Assembly: GCA_023228425.1 (NCBI GenBank) | Contig: JALOBE010000017.1 | Coordinates: forward strand, 1 to 56,083 | Direction: 5' to 3' | Length of the DNA stretch: 56,083 bases | Origin: Syntrophales bacterium | GTDB taxonomy: Bacteria > Desulfobacterota > Syntrophia > Syntrophales > UBA2210 | Shown here: positions 24,184-32,442 of the stretch, in pieces | How the letters are laid out: every line of letters starts with the position of its first letter | Numbering within the stretch: the first letter of the stretch is position 1 | The notes under the pieces: model-generated | The model's database searches: none | Told to the model about the DNA's origin: nothing | The model's input: the letters and a program-made list of their open reading frames with translations, nothing else | Position numbers and translations under genes: made by a program

Positions 24184-26382
24184 TCAACCGGAGTTTTTAC
24201 GGAGATTGTATTTTCGTCTTTTCCTTGTAAGGGTGGAAATGTCGATACCCAGGTCGTCCGCCGCTTCAGCCAGTGTAGGGTGCATGTCCAGTGCCGCTTT
24301 GATCAACTCTTCTTCAAACTGCCTCACGGCATTTTTAAGCGATCCGATCCGATTCTGCATTTTTATACGCCCCAGGATCGACGATTCGAATTTGCTCTGG
24401 TTTGCCTCTTCTGCTCTAATATCGGCGACCCGGATTTCCGTGTCGGGATGTACAATAACAAACCGTTCGATCATATTTTTCAGTTCCCGCACATTACCCG
24501 GCCAGCGATAGTCTTTCAGGTAATCCAGCGCGTCCTTGAAGATATAATTGTTGGCATTGTAAAGGTCGTTGAAATGGTTCAAGAAATGTAGAACCAGCGG
24601 CACAATGTCCTCTCGACGCTCTCGCAGGGAGGGGATATGGATGGGAACAACGCTCAGCCGGTAATAGAGATCCTGCCTGAAGGTTTTATTCCGGACCATC
24701 TCCTCGATGTCGCGATTTGTGGCGGCGACAATGCGAACGTCAACGGGATGGACGGCCAGCCCTCCGATACGCTTGATCTCTTTATCCTGAATCACGTTGA
24801 GGAGTTTTGACTGCAGCTCGTAGGGCAGCTCTCCGATTTCGTCAAGGAACAGGGTCCCCTTGTCGGCCGCTTCGAGGAGACCCTGTTTCCCCTCACCGCT
24901 GGCGCTCGTAAAAGCACCCCTTTCATACCCGAACAGTTCAGACTCCAGGAGATTCGCCGGCAAGGCGGCACAGTCCACCTTGATGAAGGCGCCTTTCTCG
25001 ACCCGGGGACTTCGCCCATGGATGTACCGGGCAATGATGTCCTTGCCCACGCCGGTCTCGCCCGTTATCAAAACGGTGACACTCGAACCCGCGACTTTTT
25101 CCGCAAGCTCCAGCACATACCTTCCTTCAGATGTATGGGTGATAAATTCCTGCCTGGTCGCTTCCAGCTTTTCTGACAGAATATCCAGGTTTTTCTTGTA
25201 CTTTTCAACAAGGAGGGTAGAGTGGACCAGCTTTTTCTGCATCCTGTTCAGCTCCGTCAGGTCGCGCATGGTACTGACCAGTCCCACGGGCCGCCTGTTC
25301 TTGTCCCATACCACGGCGGCAGTCACAAGCACCTCCTTTCCGCTGGGGTAACGGATCAGTTTCGACCTGCTTTTATGGTCTCTCATGACGTCGAGGTTGA
25401 CGGCTTCGCTGATATATTTCTTTTCGATGAGGTAGTTGGTGTGTTTTTTTGCCAGCTCAATGCGGCTGATGGCGGTTATCCTTTCAAACCCCTTGTTGGC
25501 TGCTACAAAAAAACCATCCATGTCGGAGACATAAACACCGTCGTGGACGGCGTCAATGATGGCCTGCACGATTCCGATATCCAATCTTGAAAGGGTCCAG
25601 GAGGTGTTCATGGAGTTTCCCAACACCGCCGACCTGCCTTTGTACGTAATGGACGTCACCGTCTCGATCATCCAGCGGATCTGGCCGTCCCTGGTTATCA
25701 CCCGATATTCGTAGGGAACTTCGCTCTCTCCTTTCAGCATGGCGAGCGCATGGGCCTTCAGCTTTTTCCGGTCGTCAGGATGCACAATATCCATGGCTTT
25801 TCGACCGATCAGGTCCTCACGGCTATGGCCGATGTAGTCCGCAGCGTTCGCATTGATGTAGCGAAAAAAACCGTCCTGGATAATGTAGACACCGGCCAGG
25901 GATTCCTCCGCCAGGGCTCGATACAGTTCTTCACTTTCCCTCAAGTCTTTCTCGGTCCGTTTCCAACGGGAGACGTCTCTGAATGAACCGATTATCCCCG
26001 GAGACAGGGCCCCCGGATCATCATGGATGTACCGGGCACTGATCGAACAACAGGTGGTGCTTTTGTCTTTTCTTACAAGAAAGGCTTCAAAATCGTTGAG
26101 CGAACCGCGCTCCCTGACGACATCGAAAAACTCCCGGCTCGCGTCATCGTCGGCGAAAAGATTCGCCATGGACCTGCCGATCAACTCTTCCCGTCCGTAC
26201 TGGAGAACCTGTGTGATTGACGATGAAATGTCGAGAATAATTCCCGACTCATCGGTTTCATAACAAACCTCCCGGACGCCTTCAAAGATTCGGCGATACC
26301 GGTCTTCACCCGGTCCCGTCATGTTTCGTTCGCTCTTTCTCGTCATGTATATGTACTCTGACCCCGGTTTCTGATGATTCAT
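24184..26382 (-). CDS. PAS-domain sigma54-dependent transcriptional activator
   Basis: Enhancer-binding protein of 732 residues. Three PAS-like sensor segments (about 26-140, 150-265, 272-380) and a coiled coil (about 380-415) precede the AAA+ domain, with Walker A GETGVGKD (441-448) and Walker B LFLDEI (511-516). The sigma54-contact loop reads GAFTSA (489-494) instead of the usual GAFTGA. A Fis-type helix-turn-helix is at the C-terminus (about 695-728). It has no receiver domain, so it probably senses a ligand through PAS. Alternative starts at 26346 and 26322 exist. The adjacent palindromes and sigma54 promoter make the downstream operon its probable target. Confidence 0.92.
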   Translation of the reverse strand: MNHQKPGSEYIYMTRKSERNMTGPGEDRYRRIFEGVREVCYETDESGIILDISSSITQVLQYGREELIGRSMANLFADDDASREFFDVVRERGSLNDFEAFLVRKDKSTTCCSISARYIHDDPGALSPGIIGSFRDVSRWKRTEKDLRESEELYRALAEESLAGVYIIQDGFFRYINANAADYIGHSREDLIGRKAMDIVHPDDRKKLKAHALAMLKGESEVPYEYRVITRDGQIRWMIETVTSITYKGRSAVLGNSMNTSWTLSRLDIGIVQAIIDAVHDGVYVSDMDGFFVAANKGFERITAISRIELAKKHTNYLIEKKYISEAVNLDVMRDHKSRSKLIRYPSGKEVLVTAAVVWDKNRRPVGLVSTMRDLTELNRMQKKLVHSTLLVEKYKKNLDILSEKLEATRQEFITHTSEGRYVLELAEKVAGSSVTVLITGETGVGKDIIARYIHGRSPRVEKGAFIKVDCAALPANLLESELFGYERGAFTSASGEGKQGLLEAADKGTLFLDEIGELPYELQSKLLNVIQDKEIKRIGGLAVHPVDVRIVAATNRDIEEMVRNKTFRQDLYYRLSVVPIHIPSLRERREDIVPLVLHFLNHFNDLYNANNYIFKDALDYLKDYRWPGNVRELKNMIERFVIVHPDTEIRVADIRAEEANQSKFESSILGRIKMQNRIGSLKNAVRQFEEELIKAALDMHPTLAEAADDLGIDISTLTRKRRKYNLRKNSG

Positions 26383-26409
26383 TCCCTTTACACAATTTTT
26401 GATATTGAT

Positions 26410-27753
26410 TCAATGTGTTCCGTCCCATGCGCCCCGCTCATGCTCCGGCTCCCCGGAATCGGCTCCGGGGGCAAAGCAGGCCGACCGTTTCTCAAAAGCA
26501 GCCGTCTCCGCCGGAAAAACGAAGCGCACTGCCCGTTCGTAAAGCAGGTAATCCCAGGCCCAGTTGAGAAACACCATAATCCTGTTCCTGAACCCTATCA
26601 GATAGAACAGGTGAATGGTAAGCCAGAGAACCCAGGCGAAAAACCCCCTGTAGGTCCGGGGGCCTATGGCGACCCCGGCGGAGTTTCTGCCGATGGTTAT
26701 CATGGATCCCCGGTCATGGTATGAAAAGGGCAGCGGCTCCTTCCCCGCTGCCTGCCGGATGATGTTCCGTGAAGCCGCTACCGCCGATTGTATGGCGACC
26801 TGGGCGACCAGGGGAAGGGGTCTGTCCCGGTCTTTCAGCGAAGCAAGATCGCCCACGACGTACATGTGAGGATGGCCTTGAACCTGCAACGTGGGAAGAA
26901 CGGGAACCCGACCGTCGCGCTCCGTCGCTATCCCTGAATATTCCGGCAGGGGTTCTCCCCGAACACCGGCTGTCCAGACCACCGTCCGGGTCGGAATGGT
27001 TTCGCCGCCATCAAGGGTAACCGACTCACCCGTAACCCGGTCCACCTTGGCCCGAAACCGGACATCCACTCCCATCTTTTCCAATCTCTTCGCTGTGTAT
27101 GCCTGTATGTCTCCGGGCATGCCGCCGACGAGACGGTCCGCCGCTTCCAGCAGAACGATTTTCACCTCGCTGAAGTCAATGTCCCGATAATCCCGGGAAA
27201 GAGGCCCCCTCACGAGTTCGTTCAGGGCTCCGGCATATTCGACCCCCGTGGCGCCGCCGCCCACGATGACGAAGGTGAGAAGACGTGCACGCGCAGCCTC
27301 GTCGGGTTCCCCGGCGGCCGCTTCAAAACAGCAGATGATATGATTCTTGAGAGCCACCCCCTCTTCAAGTGTCTTCAGAAAGTATGCGTGCTTCGCGACG
27401 CCGTCCACTCCGAGCGTGTCGGTGATGCTCCCCGTGGCTACAATCAGGTAGTCAAACGGAATGTCCGGACCGTCCGTCTTGAGACGCCCCCGGTCAACGT
27501 CAATACGATGAACGTGGGCCAGCACGAAACTCACGTTGGGCAGCTTTCTGAAAATACTGCGCACAGGATAGGATATGTCCCCCGCCTCGAGCAGTGCCGC
27601 AGCCACCTGGTACAGCAGCGCAAGGAACGTGTGATAGTTGTTCCGATCAACGAGAACAACTTCAACGGATTCGTTCGCGATGGTTCGAGCGGCCCAGAGA
27701 CCGCCGAAACCGGCGCCCACGATGACCACCCGGGGTCTGACAACAGCGTTCAT
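26410..27753 (-). CDS. ndh: Type II NADH:quinone oxidoreductase (NDH-2)
   Basis: Membrane-associated flavoenzyme passing electrons from NADH to quinone without proton pumping. The 447 residues have the FAD motif GAGFGG near the N-terminus, the NAD motif VIVGGGATGVEYAG around residue 165, and a hydrophobic C-terminal segment (WVLWLTIHLFYLIGF) for membrane binding. AGGAGGGACC precedes the ATG at 27753. The regulator gene starts 27 bp after its stop with no terminator between, so read-through is possible. Confidence 0.88.
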   Translation of the reverse strand: MNAVVRPRVVIVGAGFGGLWAARTIANESVEVVLVDRNNYHTFLALLYQVAAALLEAGDISYPVRSIFRKLPNVSFVLAHVHRIDVDRGRLKTDGPDIPFDYLIVATGSITDTLGVDGVAKHAYFLKTLEEGVALKNHIICCFEAAAGEPDEAARARLLTFVIVGGGATGVEYAGALNELVRGPLSRDYRDIDFSEVKIVLLEAADRLVGGMPGDIQAYTAKRLEKMGVDVRFRAKVDRVTGESVTLDGGETIPTRTVVWTAGVRGEPLPEYSGIATERDGRVPVLPTLQVQGHPHMYVVGDLASLKDRDRPLPLVAQVAIQSAVAASRNIIRQAAGKEPLPFSYHDRGSMITIGRNSAGVAIGPRTYRGFFAWVLWLTIHLFYLIGFRNRIMVFLNWAWDYLLYERAVRFVFPAETAAFEKRSACFAPGADSGEPEHERGAWDGTH

Positions 27754-27839
27754 GGTCCCTCCTGTAATGTTCCGTTATGATCTTTCTTCATACACTTCTC
27801 ATTCCGTTGAGGCAAGACCCCCTGTTTTCAGCGGTTCTT

Positions 27840-27868
27840 TTGAACCATCCGAAAAAATGAGGTAGTAT
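27840..27868 (+). promoter_or_regulatory. Sigma70-type promoter for the nitroreductase gene
   Basis: TTGAAC (27840-27845), 17-base spacer, TAGTAT (27863-27868). The leader to the ATG at 27931 is about 55 nt. Confidence 0.55.
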
Positions 27869-27930
27869 GGGCACGGTGCGGTCGGCATACACCGAACGGG
27901 ATCTGCGCAGGAAAGGAAGAGGAAGCCGTC

Positions 27931-28542
27931 ATGAATGGTTCAGTTATTTCACTGCCGAAACCGGCATTCAGGGGAATGATTCTGGAGGAAGTCCTGGAAC
28001 AGCGACGTTCCGTCCGCCGTTTTTCGACCCGGGGCATTACCCGGGCCGAACTCGGCCAGCTTCTTTTTGCCGGACAGGGGATAACACAGCACCTCCGGGG
28101 ACGGGATCTTCGAACGGCCCCGTCGGCCGGCGCCACCTATCCTTTGGAACTCTATGCCGTCGTACACAGCGTGGAAGGATTACCCCGGGGCATCTACCGA
28201 TACCTGCCGGAGTTCCACAGCCTGTCGGTACAAAAACAGGGAGACTTCGCTGACCCTCTCACGAGGGCATGCCTGGGCCAGGAGTGGATCGAGACAGCCG
28301 ATGTCGCACTGGTCATAACCGCCGTTCCGGACCGCATCCTCAATTCCTACGGTAATCGGAGCACCCGATACATATACATGGAGGCGGGCCACACAGCACA
28401 GAATATTCTCCTGGAAGCCGTCTCCCTCGGACTGGGCGGCGTTCCCATCGGAGCCTTTCGCGACGGGGATGTCAACAACATCATGGCTCTCGACGGCGAG
28501 AGGGAAACCGTCGTTTACCTGGTCACCCTCGGTACCCGGTAG
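27931..28542 (+). CDS. Nitroreductase-family (SagB-like) FMN oxidoreductase
   Basis: A 203-residue flavoprotein of the nitroreductase superfamily. The opening RRSVRRF is the FMN-phosphate-binding signature. TAPSAGATYPLELY is typical of the SagB-type subgroup. YMEAGHTAQNILLEAVSLGLGGVPIG is the conserved C-terminal part. No thiazole/oxazole-modified peptide genes are nearby, so a natural-product role is not supported. The redox substrate is unknown. Confidence 0.85.
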   Translation: MNGSVISLPKPAFRGMILEEVLEQRRSVRRFSTRGITRAELGQLLFAGQGITQHLRGRDLRTAPSAGATYPLELYAVVHSVEGLPRGIYRYLPEFHSLSVQKQGDFADPLTRACLGQEWIETADVALVITAVPDRILNSYGNRSTRYIYMEAGHTAQNILLEAVSLGLGGVPIGAFRDGDVNNIMALDGERETVVYLVTLGTR

Positions 28543-28636
28543 CGGTCCTCCAGGCGGGCACCTTGAACGCGGAACTTGATTTTCCCCGCCCGTTCGCAGT
28601 ATAGGGCCCGCATCACGGAGAAAGGGCTGTTTCAGC

Positions 28637-29467
28637 GTGCTTCAACCCGAAGACATACATCTCTGCCAACCGGGTCCCGGTATGTCCTGCGGCGCCTGCT
28701 GCGGATTGTATAATTACCGGGACAGCTCCCGGGAAGCTCTGGCCCATCGCCTGGAACAGCGAACCTCTTTGTTCCGTAAAAAAGTCCGGGACCGCCGCGA
28801 CCTGGAACCGTTCGCGTCACGTATTCAGTCCATCGAATCACAGGAGAAACGTTACGAAGTCATTTATTGCTGCGAATATCTTGGATATCTTGACGAAACC
28901 CGGCGCAGGGTCGGATGTCTTCTTCATCCCTTTCAGAACGGGGGAACGGATCTGCGGGATGTTTCTTTTTACGGGCGCGACCTGTGCGACGGCCACTTCT
29001 GTCCAAGCTACCATTTCCTGACGAGAGCGGAACAGCGGGCCGTGGTCAACGCTTTGGATGACTGGTACCTTTATGGTCTTGTCATTACTGACATTGACCT
29101 GGTAAAGGAATACTTCCGTTTTATTGCCGAGGGCCTGGGGGAAATGCCCGATCCGGAAGGTCTTGCCCGCGGTCCCCTGCATGACCTGGTGCGGCGTTTT
29201 TTTTCTTTCAAGGTAACCTGGCCTTTCCGGTCGCCCGACACGAACCGTCTGGGGAAATATTACTTTGACGGATCCCAGTACATGATCAGTCATATCGATT
29301 ACGATGCCCTGGGATGCGAGCGGTCCAGGTTCGACACAATCTTCCTCAGTCTCACCTCATGCTTCGGGTCACTGGATGAACTTCGAAGGGCGGAGAACCT
29401 GATTGAAGAACACCTCGATGCCTTCATCTCCTGTTACCGGTCGCGGGTTGTGGAAACATGTCTCTGA
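28637..29467 (+). CDS. Cys-rich protein with a CxxCC motif, function unknown
   Basis: A 276-residue protein starting at GTG 28637; the ribosome site is weak. Residues near the N-terminus read MSCGACCGLYN, a C-x2-C-C motif like that of YkgJ-type putative zinc/iron-chelating proteins. Further Cys occur in YCCEYLGY, VGCLLHPF and DLCDGHFCPSY, enough to hold a metal or Fe-S cluster. The rest is soluble with no transmembrane helix. I do not recognise a named family for the full length. It is 50 bases upstream of hpt. Confidence 0.7.
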   Translation: MLQPEDIHLCQPGPGMSCGACCGLYNYRDSSREALAHRLEQRTSLFRKKVRDRRDLEPFASRIQSIESQEKRYEVIYCCEYLGYLDETRRRVGCLLHPFQNGGTDLRDVSFYGRDLCDGHFCPSYHFLTRAEQRAVVNALDDWYLYGLVITDIDLVKEYFRFIAEGLGEMPDPEGLARGPLHDLVRRFFSFKVTWPFRSPDTNRLGKYYFDGSQYMISHIDYDALGCERSRFDTIFLSLTSCFGSLDELRRAENLIEEHLDAFISCYRSRVVETCL

Positions 29468-29517
29468 ATTGACAGCCAACCCCGGTTGGTTTATGAAGAA
29501 TGGTCAGGGAGGAAACC

Positions 29518-30066
29518 ATGAACAGCATCCGGGGGAGTATTCTCTTCGACAAAACCCGTATCGCGGAACGGGTTCGGGAGCTCGCCGCTGAAATCAGCCG
29601 TGACTACGAGGGGAAAGACCTGGTGATCGTAGCGATTCTGAAGGGTGCCTTTATGTTCCTTGCCGACCTCTCCCGTCATATTTCGGTCGGTCATGTCATC
29701 GATTTCGCCCGGCTGGCAAGCTACGGTTCCGGAACCGAAAGCCGGGGCGTCGCTGAAATCAGGATGGACATGGAAATCCCCGTGCGGGGCAGGGACGTTC
29801 TCATCGTCGAGGATATAATCGATACGGGGATAACGATCGCTTTTTTTGCCGAACGGCTCAAGGGAAGAACTCCCCGTTCCCTGCGTTCCTGCACACTGAT
29901 CGACAAGAAAGAGCGCAGGGAAACGGAATTTCAAGCCGACTACGTGGGCTTTTCCGTCCGGAATGGATTTGTCGTAGGCTATGGACTTGACTATGATGAA
30001 CAATACCGGTGTCTTCCCGACATATACCTGCTGGATGAAACCGCTATCCCGGGAGGTGACCCGTGA
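29518..30066 (+). CDS. hpt: Hypoxanthine phosphoribosyltransferase
   Basis: Purine salvage enzyme making IMP or GMP from hypoxanthine or guanine with PRPP. I place the start at ATG 29518, preceded by GGGAGG; an upstream in-frame ATG at 29500 would overlap that ribosome site. The 182 residues contain the PRPP motif VLIVEDIIDTGIT and the early ILKGAFMFLADL segment. It overlaps the next gene at GTGA. Its presence complements the de novo purine genes on the opposite strand just beyond. Confidence 0.92.
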   Translation: MNSIRGSILFDKTRIAERVRELAAEISRDYEGKDLVIVAILKGAFMFLADLSRHISVGHVIDFARLASYGSGTESRGVAEIRMDMEIPVRGRDVLIVEDIIDTGITIAFFAERLKGRTPRSLRSCTLIDKKERRETEFQADYVGFSVRNGFVVGYGLDYDEQYRCLPDIYLLDETAIPGGDP

Positions 30067-30980
30067 TTGTTCAATGTCCCGGCTGTGAACGTCGGTATCG
30101 CGTCAGTGACGAAGTGGTTAACAAAAAGCGGCCGGTTCGTTTCAGGTGTACCCGGTGCGGTCATATATTTTCATCCCCTCCCGGACCCATCCGGGCCGTT
30201 GGCGAAGACCCGGTGACCGGACAGCCCCGCCTTCCTGAAGAAAGTGACTTCAGGCGCATTGCTGAACTGCTCGATGACATCAAGAGCGGAGAAGCCGAAC
30301 CCGATGACGGGCTGAAGGGAAAGCGGGACGTTACCGACACTGCACCAATGGAAGAGCCCGATGGTTACGATACACTGCCGGCCCCGGGGCAACGGAGCCC
30401 GCTCGTCTCGGGCTGGTTCATCTTCCTGGTAATCTGTCTTGCAGGTGTTGTCGCGACGCTCGTTTTCTGGCAGAGCCCCCCCGTCAGAACATCGGTAACA
30501 GCCGGATTCGCAAAGGTATTTTCGTCACTCGAGGAATGGATCGGATCACGGGACACAACCCTGTCGATGGATGCGGTCCGGCAGAACATCGAACTCGTGG
30601 ATATCCAGGAATCAGTTCACAATAACTGGATCACCGGTAAAATTCTTCTTATCGAGGGAATCGCCGTCAACAGGAACGATGTCCCCCTGTCCGCGATACG
30701 GGTGCGGGGCACATTGATGGCTGCCGACAAACGTACAGTTGCTGAAACGGAAGCCTACTGCGGCAACCTGCTCTCCGGTGGTGAATTGCGCAACCTTACG
30801 AAGAAAGAGATCGAGCGCGAGCTTCTGATGCCTTCCGGCAGGGATCAGAGGGGCGTAACGATCCCTCCGGGCGGTCCCATACCTTTCATGCTCGCCTTTA
30901 TCAATCCCCCGGAAGAAGCGGGCCATTTTGCTGTTGAGCTGGTGGATATCACGCTTCCCCGTCGGGAAGACAGGCGTTGA
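30063..30980 (+). CDS. Zinc-ribbon (MJ0042/DUF3426) membrane protein
   Basis: A 305-residue protein starting at GTG 30063. The N-terminal zinc ribbon has CPGC and CTRCGHIF, matching the MJ0042 motif. A linker rich in acidic and Pro residues follows. One transmembrane helix (about 115-135, WFIFLVICLAGVVATLVFW) leads to a C-terminal DUF3426-like beta domain with PPGGPIPFMLAF. Such proteins are common in proteobacteria; their role is not established. It is translationally coupled to hpt. Confidence 0.8.
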   Translation: MIVQCPGCERRYRVSDEVVNKKRPVRFRCTRCGHIFSSPPGPIRAVGEDPVTGQPRLPEESDFRRIAELLDDIKSGEAEPDDGLKGKRDVTDTAPMEEPDGYDTLPAPGQRSPLVSGWFIFLVICLAGVVATLVFWQSPPVRTSVTAGFAKVFSSLEEWIGSRDTTLSMDAVRQNIELVDIQESVHNNWITGKILLIEGIAVNRNDVPLSAIRVRGTLMAADKRTVAETEAYCGNLLSGGELRNLTKKEIERELLMPSGRDQRGVTIPPGGPIPFMLAFINPPEEAGHFAVELVDITLPRREDRR

Positions 30981-31021
30981 ACGCGTCTTGAAATCGGCAT
31001 CGGGTCGGGAGAAACGGCCGG

Positions 31022-31663
31022 TTATCGCCTCCCGAGAACCGCGTCGATTGCCGTCACCGCCAGAACCCCCTCCCTGATAACCAGCGGCGGCTCGACGGTC
31101 ACGTCAATAATTGTGGACCCGGATCCCCCCGGAGTGACGCCTCCATCGATTACGGCATCCACGCTATTCCCGAGGGTTGCCAGAACCTCATCGGCGGAAG
31201 TGCATTCCGGGAATCCTGAGGGATTGGCGCTGGTGGCCGTCAACGGACGGCCCAACCGACGGGCAAGAAGCGCGGCCACGGGATTGCTCGACAGACGAAC
31301 CCCGATTTTCCCCGTACCCGCCGTCAGAATCCCCGGTACGTCCGGCAGGGCGTCGAAAAGTATGGTTATGGCACCGGGCCAGAACGCGTCGGCCAGTTTC
31401 CGTGCCCCTTCGGGAATCTTTGCAACCAGACGCCCCAGATCCGACCGGTCACCGATGATCACGGAAAGGGGAATCTGCCGGCCCCGGCCCTTGATCTCGA
31501 AAATCCGTCCGATAGCGCTTTCATTGGTCCCGTCGGCACCCAAACCGTAAAAGGTTTCCGTTGGATAGGCAACCACTCCCCCCCGTGCCAGGATAATGAC
31601 AGCTTCATCGACGGCGTTCCCGGCAGGGTCGGCGGGGCCGATGGGTATGATCAGCCTGCTCAT
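31022..31663 (-). CDS. tsaC: L-threonylcarbamoyladenylate synthase (Sua5/YwlC/TsaC)
   Basis: Makes threonylcarbamoyl-AMP from threonine, bicarbonate and ATP for the t6A37 modification of tRNAs. The 213 residues contain the YrdC core: YPTETFYGLGADG, then KGRGRQIPLSVII and GRPLTATSANPSG. There is no C-terminal Sua5 extension, so it is the short type. Its start overlaps the purE stop by 4 bases, making it the last gene of the purine operon. Confidence 0.92.
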   Translation of the reverse strand: MSRLIIPIGPADPAGNAVDEAVIILARGGVVAYPTETFYGLGADGTNESAIGRIFEIKGRGRQIPLSVIIGDRSDLGRLVAKIPEGARKLADAFWPGAITILFDALPDVPGILTAGTGKIGVRLSSNPVAALLARRLGRPLTATSANPSGFPECTSADEVLATLGNSVDAVIDGGVTPGGSGSTIIDVTVEPPLVIREGVLAVTAIDAVLGRR

Positions 31664-32163
31664 GAGCCGAGAGTCTTCTGCTTTTCTTCCAGACCGCGCG
31701 CCATATGCTGCGCATAGTCCCTCAGTTTCACCTGGAGCGATGCGTCATTCAGGGCAAGTATCCGGACTGCCATGAGAGCGCCATTTGTGGCGCCTGCTTT
31801 TCCGATGGCCATGGTAGCCACGGGAACACCGCCCGGCATCTGCACCGTGGAAAGCAGGGCATCGAGACCCCTCAGCGGTGAGGAGTCGATGGGAACACCG
31901 ATAACGGGAAGTGTCGTCAACGAGGCGATAACACCGGCCAGGTGCGCGGCGGCACCGGCGCCCGCAATAATGACCCGGACCCCGCGCTCCACAGCTTCGG
32001 CACAGAACCGGCCTGTTCGTTCAGGAGAACGGTGTGCCGAGGTCAGAACGGCCTCGCAGGGAATATCAAACTGTTCCAGCAGGTTGAGGGCTTCTTTCAT
32101 GACGGAGTAGTCTGAATCACTCCCCATGAGGACGCTGACAAGCGGTGTTTGTTCTGAAGACAT
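31660..32163 (-). CDS. purE: N5-carboxyaminoimidazole ribonucleotide mutase
   Basis: Class I PurE of purine biosynthesis. The start is ATG 32163 preceded by GGAGGAGG; the frame is open to 32340 but that part is repeat DNA. The 167 residues include GSDSDYSVM, TSAHRSPERT, AGAGAAAHLAG and PVIGVP, the class I substrate loops. No purK follows in the window. It is separated from purH by about 280 bp of repeats. Confidence 0.94.
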   Translation of the reverse strand: MSSEQTPLVSVLMGSDSDYSVMKEALNLLEQFDIPCEAVLTSAHRSPERTGRFCAEAVERGVRVIIAGAGAAAHLAGVIASLTTLPVIGVPIDSSPLRGLDALLSTVQMPGGVPVATMAIGKAGATNGALMAVRILALNDASLQVKLRDYAQHMARGLEEKQKTLGS

Positions 32164-32218
32164 TTCCTCCTCCCGATAGATGATGCACTCGTAAAAAATC
32201 GAAAAACGTCTGATAGAG

Positions 32219-32273
32219 GACGGCTTTACAAAAAGTTCCTTACGGCACGGCGCGCACATCCCGAGGAATGATG
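32219..32273. repeat. REP-like element, copy B
   Basis: Starts GACGGCTTTACAAAAAG and runs to CCGAGGAATGATG. It aligns with the reverse complement of 1884-1939 and with 55232-55286. It lies in the purH-purE spacer directly upstream of purE. Confidence 0.75.
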
Positions 32274-32292
32274 CGGACGGAGACCGTATGTT

Positions 32293-32324
32293 GCAAGATT
32301 TCTCCCTGCGGTCGAAATGACAAA
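32293..32324. repeat. Single GTCATTTCGA-type repeat unit
   Basis: Contains AGATTTCTCCCTGCGG followed by TCGAAATGAC, a member of the same family as the cluster at 14440-14760. It sits next to REP copy B. Confidence 0.7.
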
Positions 32325-32397
32325 ATCGATAGTTTTTCAATAATTCTCCAGCAAACAGTCAAGCCCTCAATGAACGGAGAGGAGAGAGCGCAACCGG

Positions 32398-32421
32398 GCC
32401 TCCGGCATTACAACCGGATGC
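32398..32421. repeat. GCCTCCGG...CCGGATGC element, copy 2
   Basis: GCCTCCGGCATTACAACCGG and the following ATGC match 1813-1836 at 21 of 24 positions by eye. It lies 20 bases downstream of the purH stop on the minus strand. With the two preceding elements it makes the purH-purE gap a stack of three unrelated repeats. Confidence 0.6.
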
Positions 32422-32442
32422 CTGATTGTGCTTTCTCATTCG

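Noticed and set aside
27931..28542. SagB-type enzyme as part of a thiazole/oxazole-modified peptide cluster
   Set aside because: No cyclodehydratase (YcaO), no precursor peptide and no exporter are adjacent.
32164..32340. N-terminal extension of PurE
   Set aside because: The extension is translated repeat DNA; GGAGGAGG directly precedes ATG 32163.
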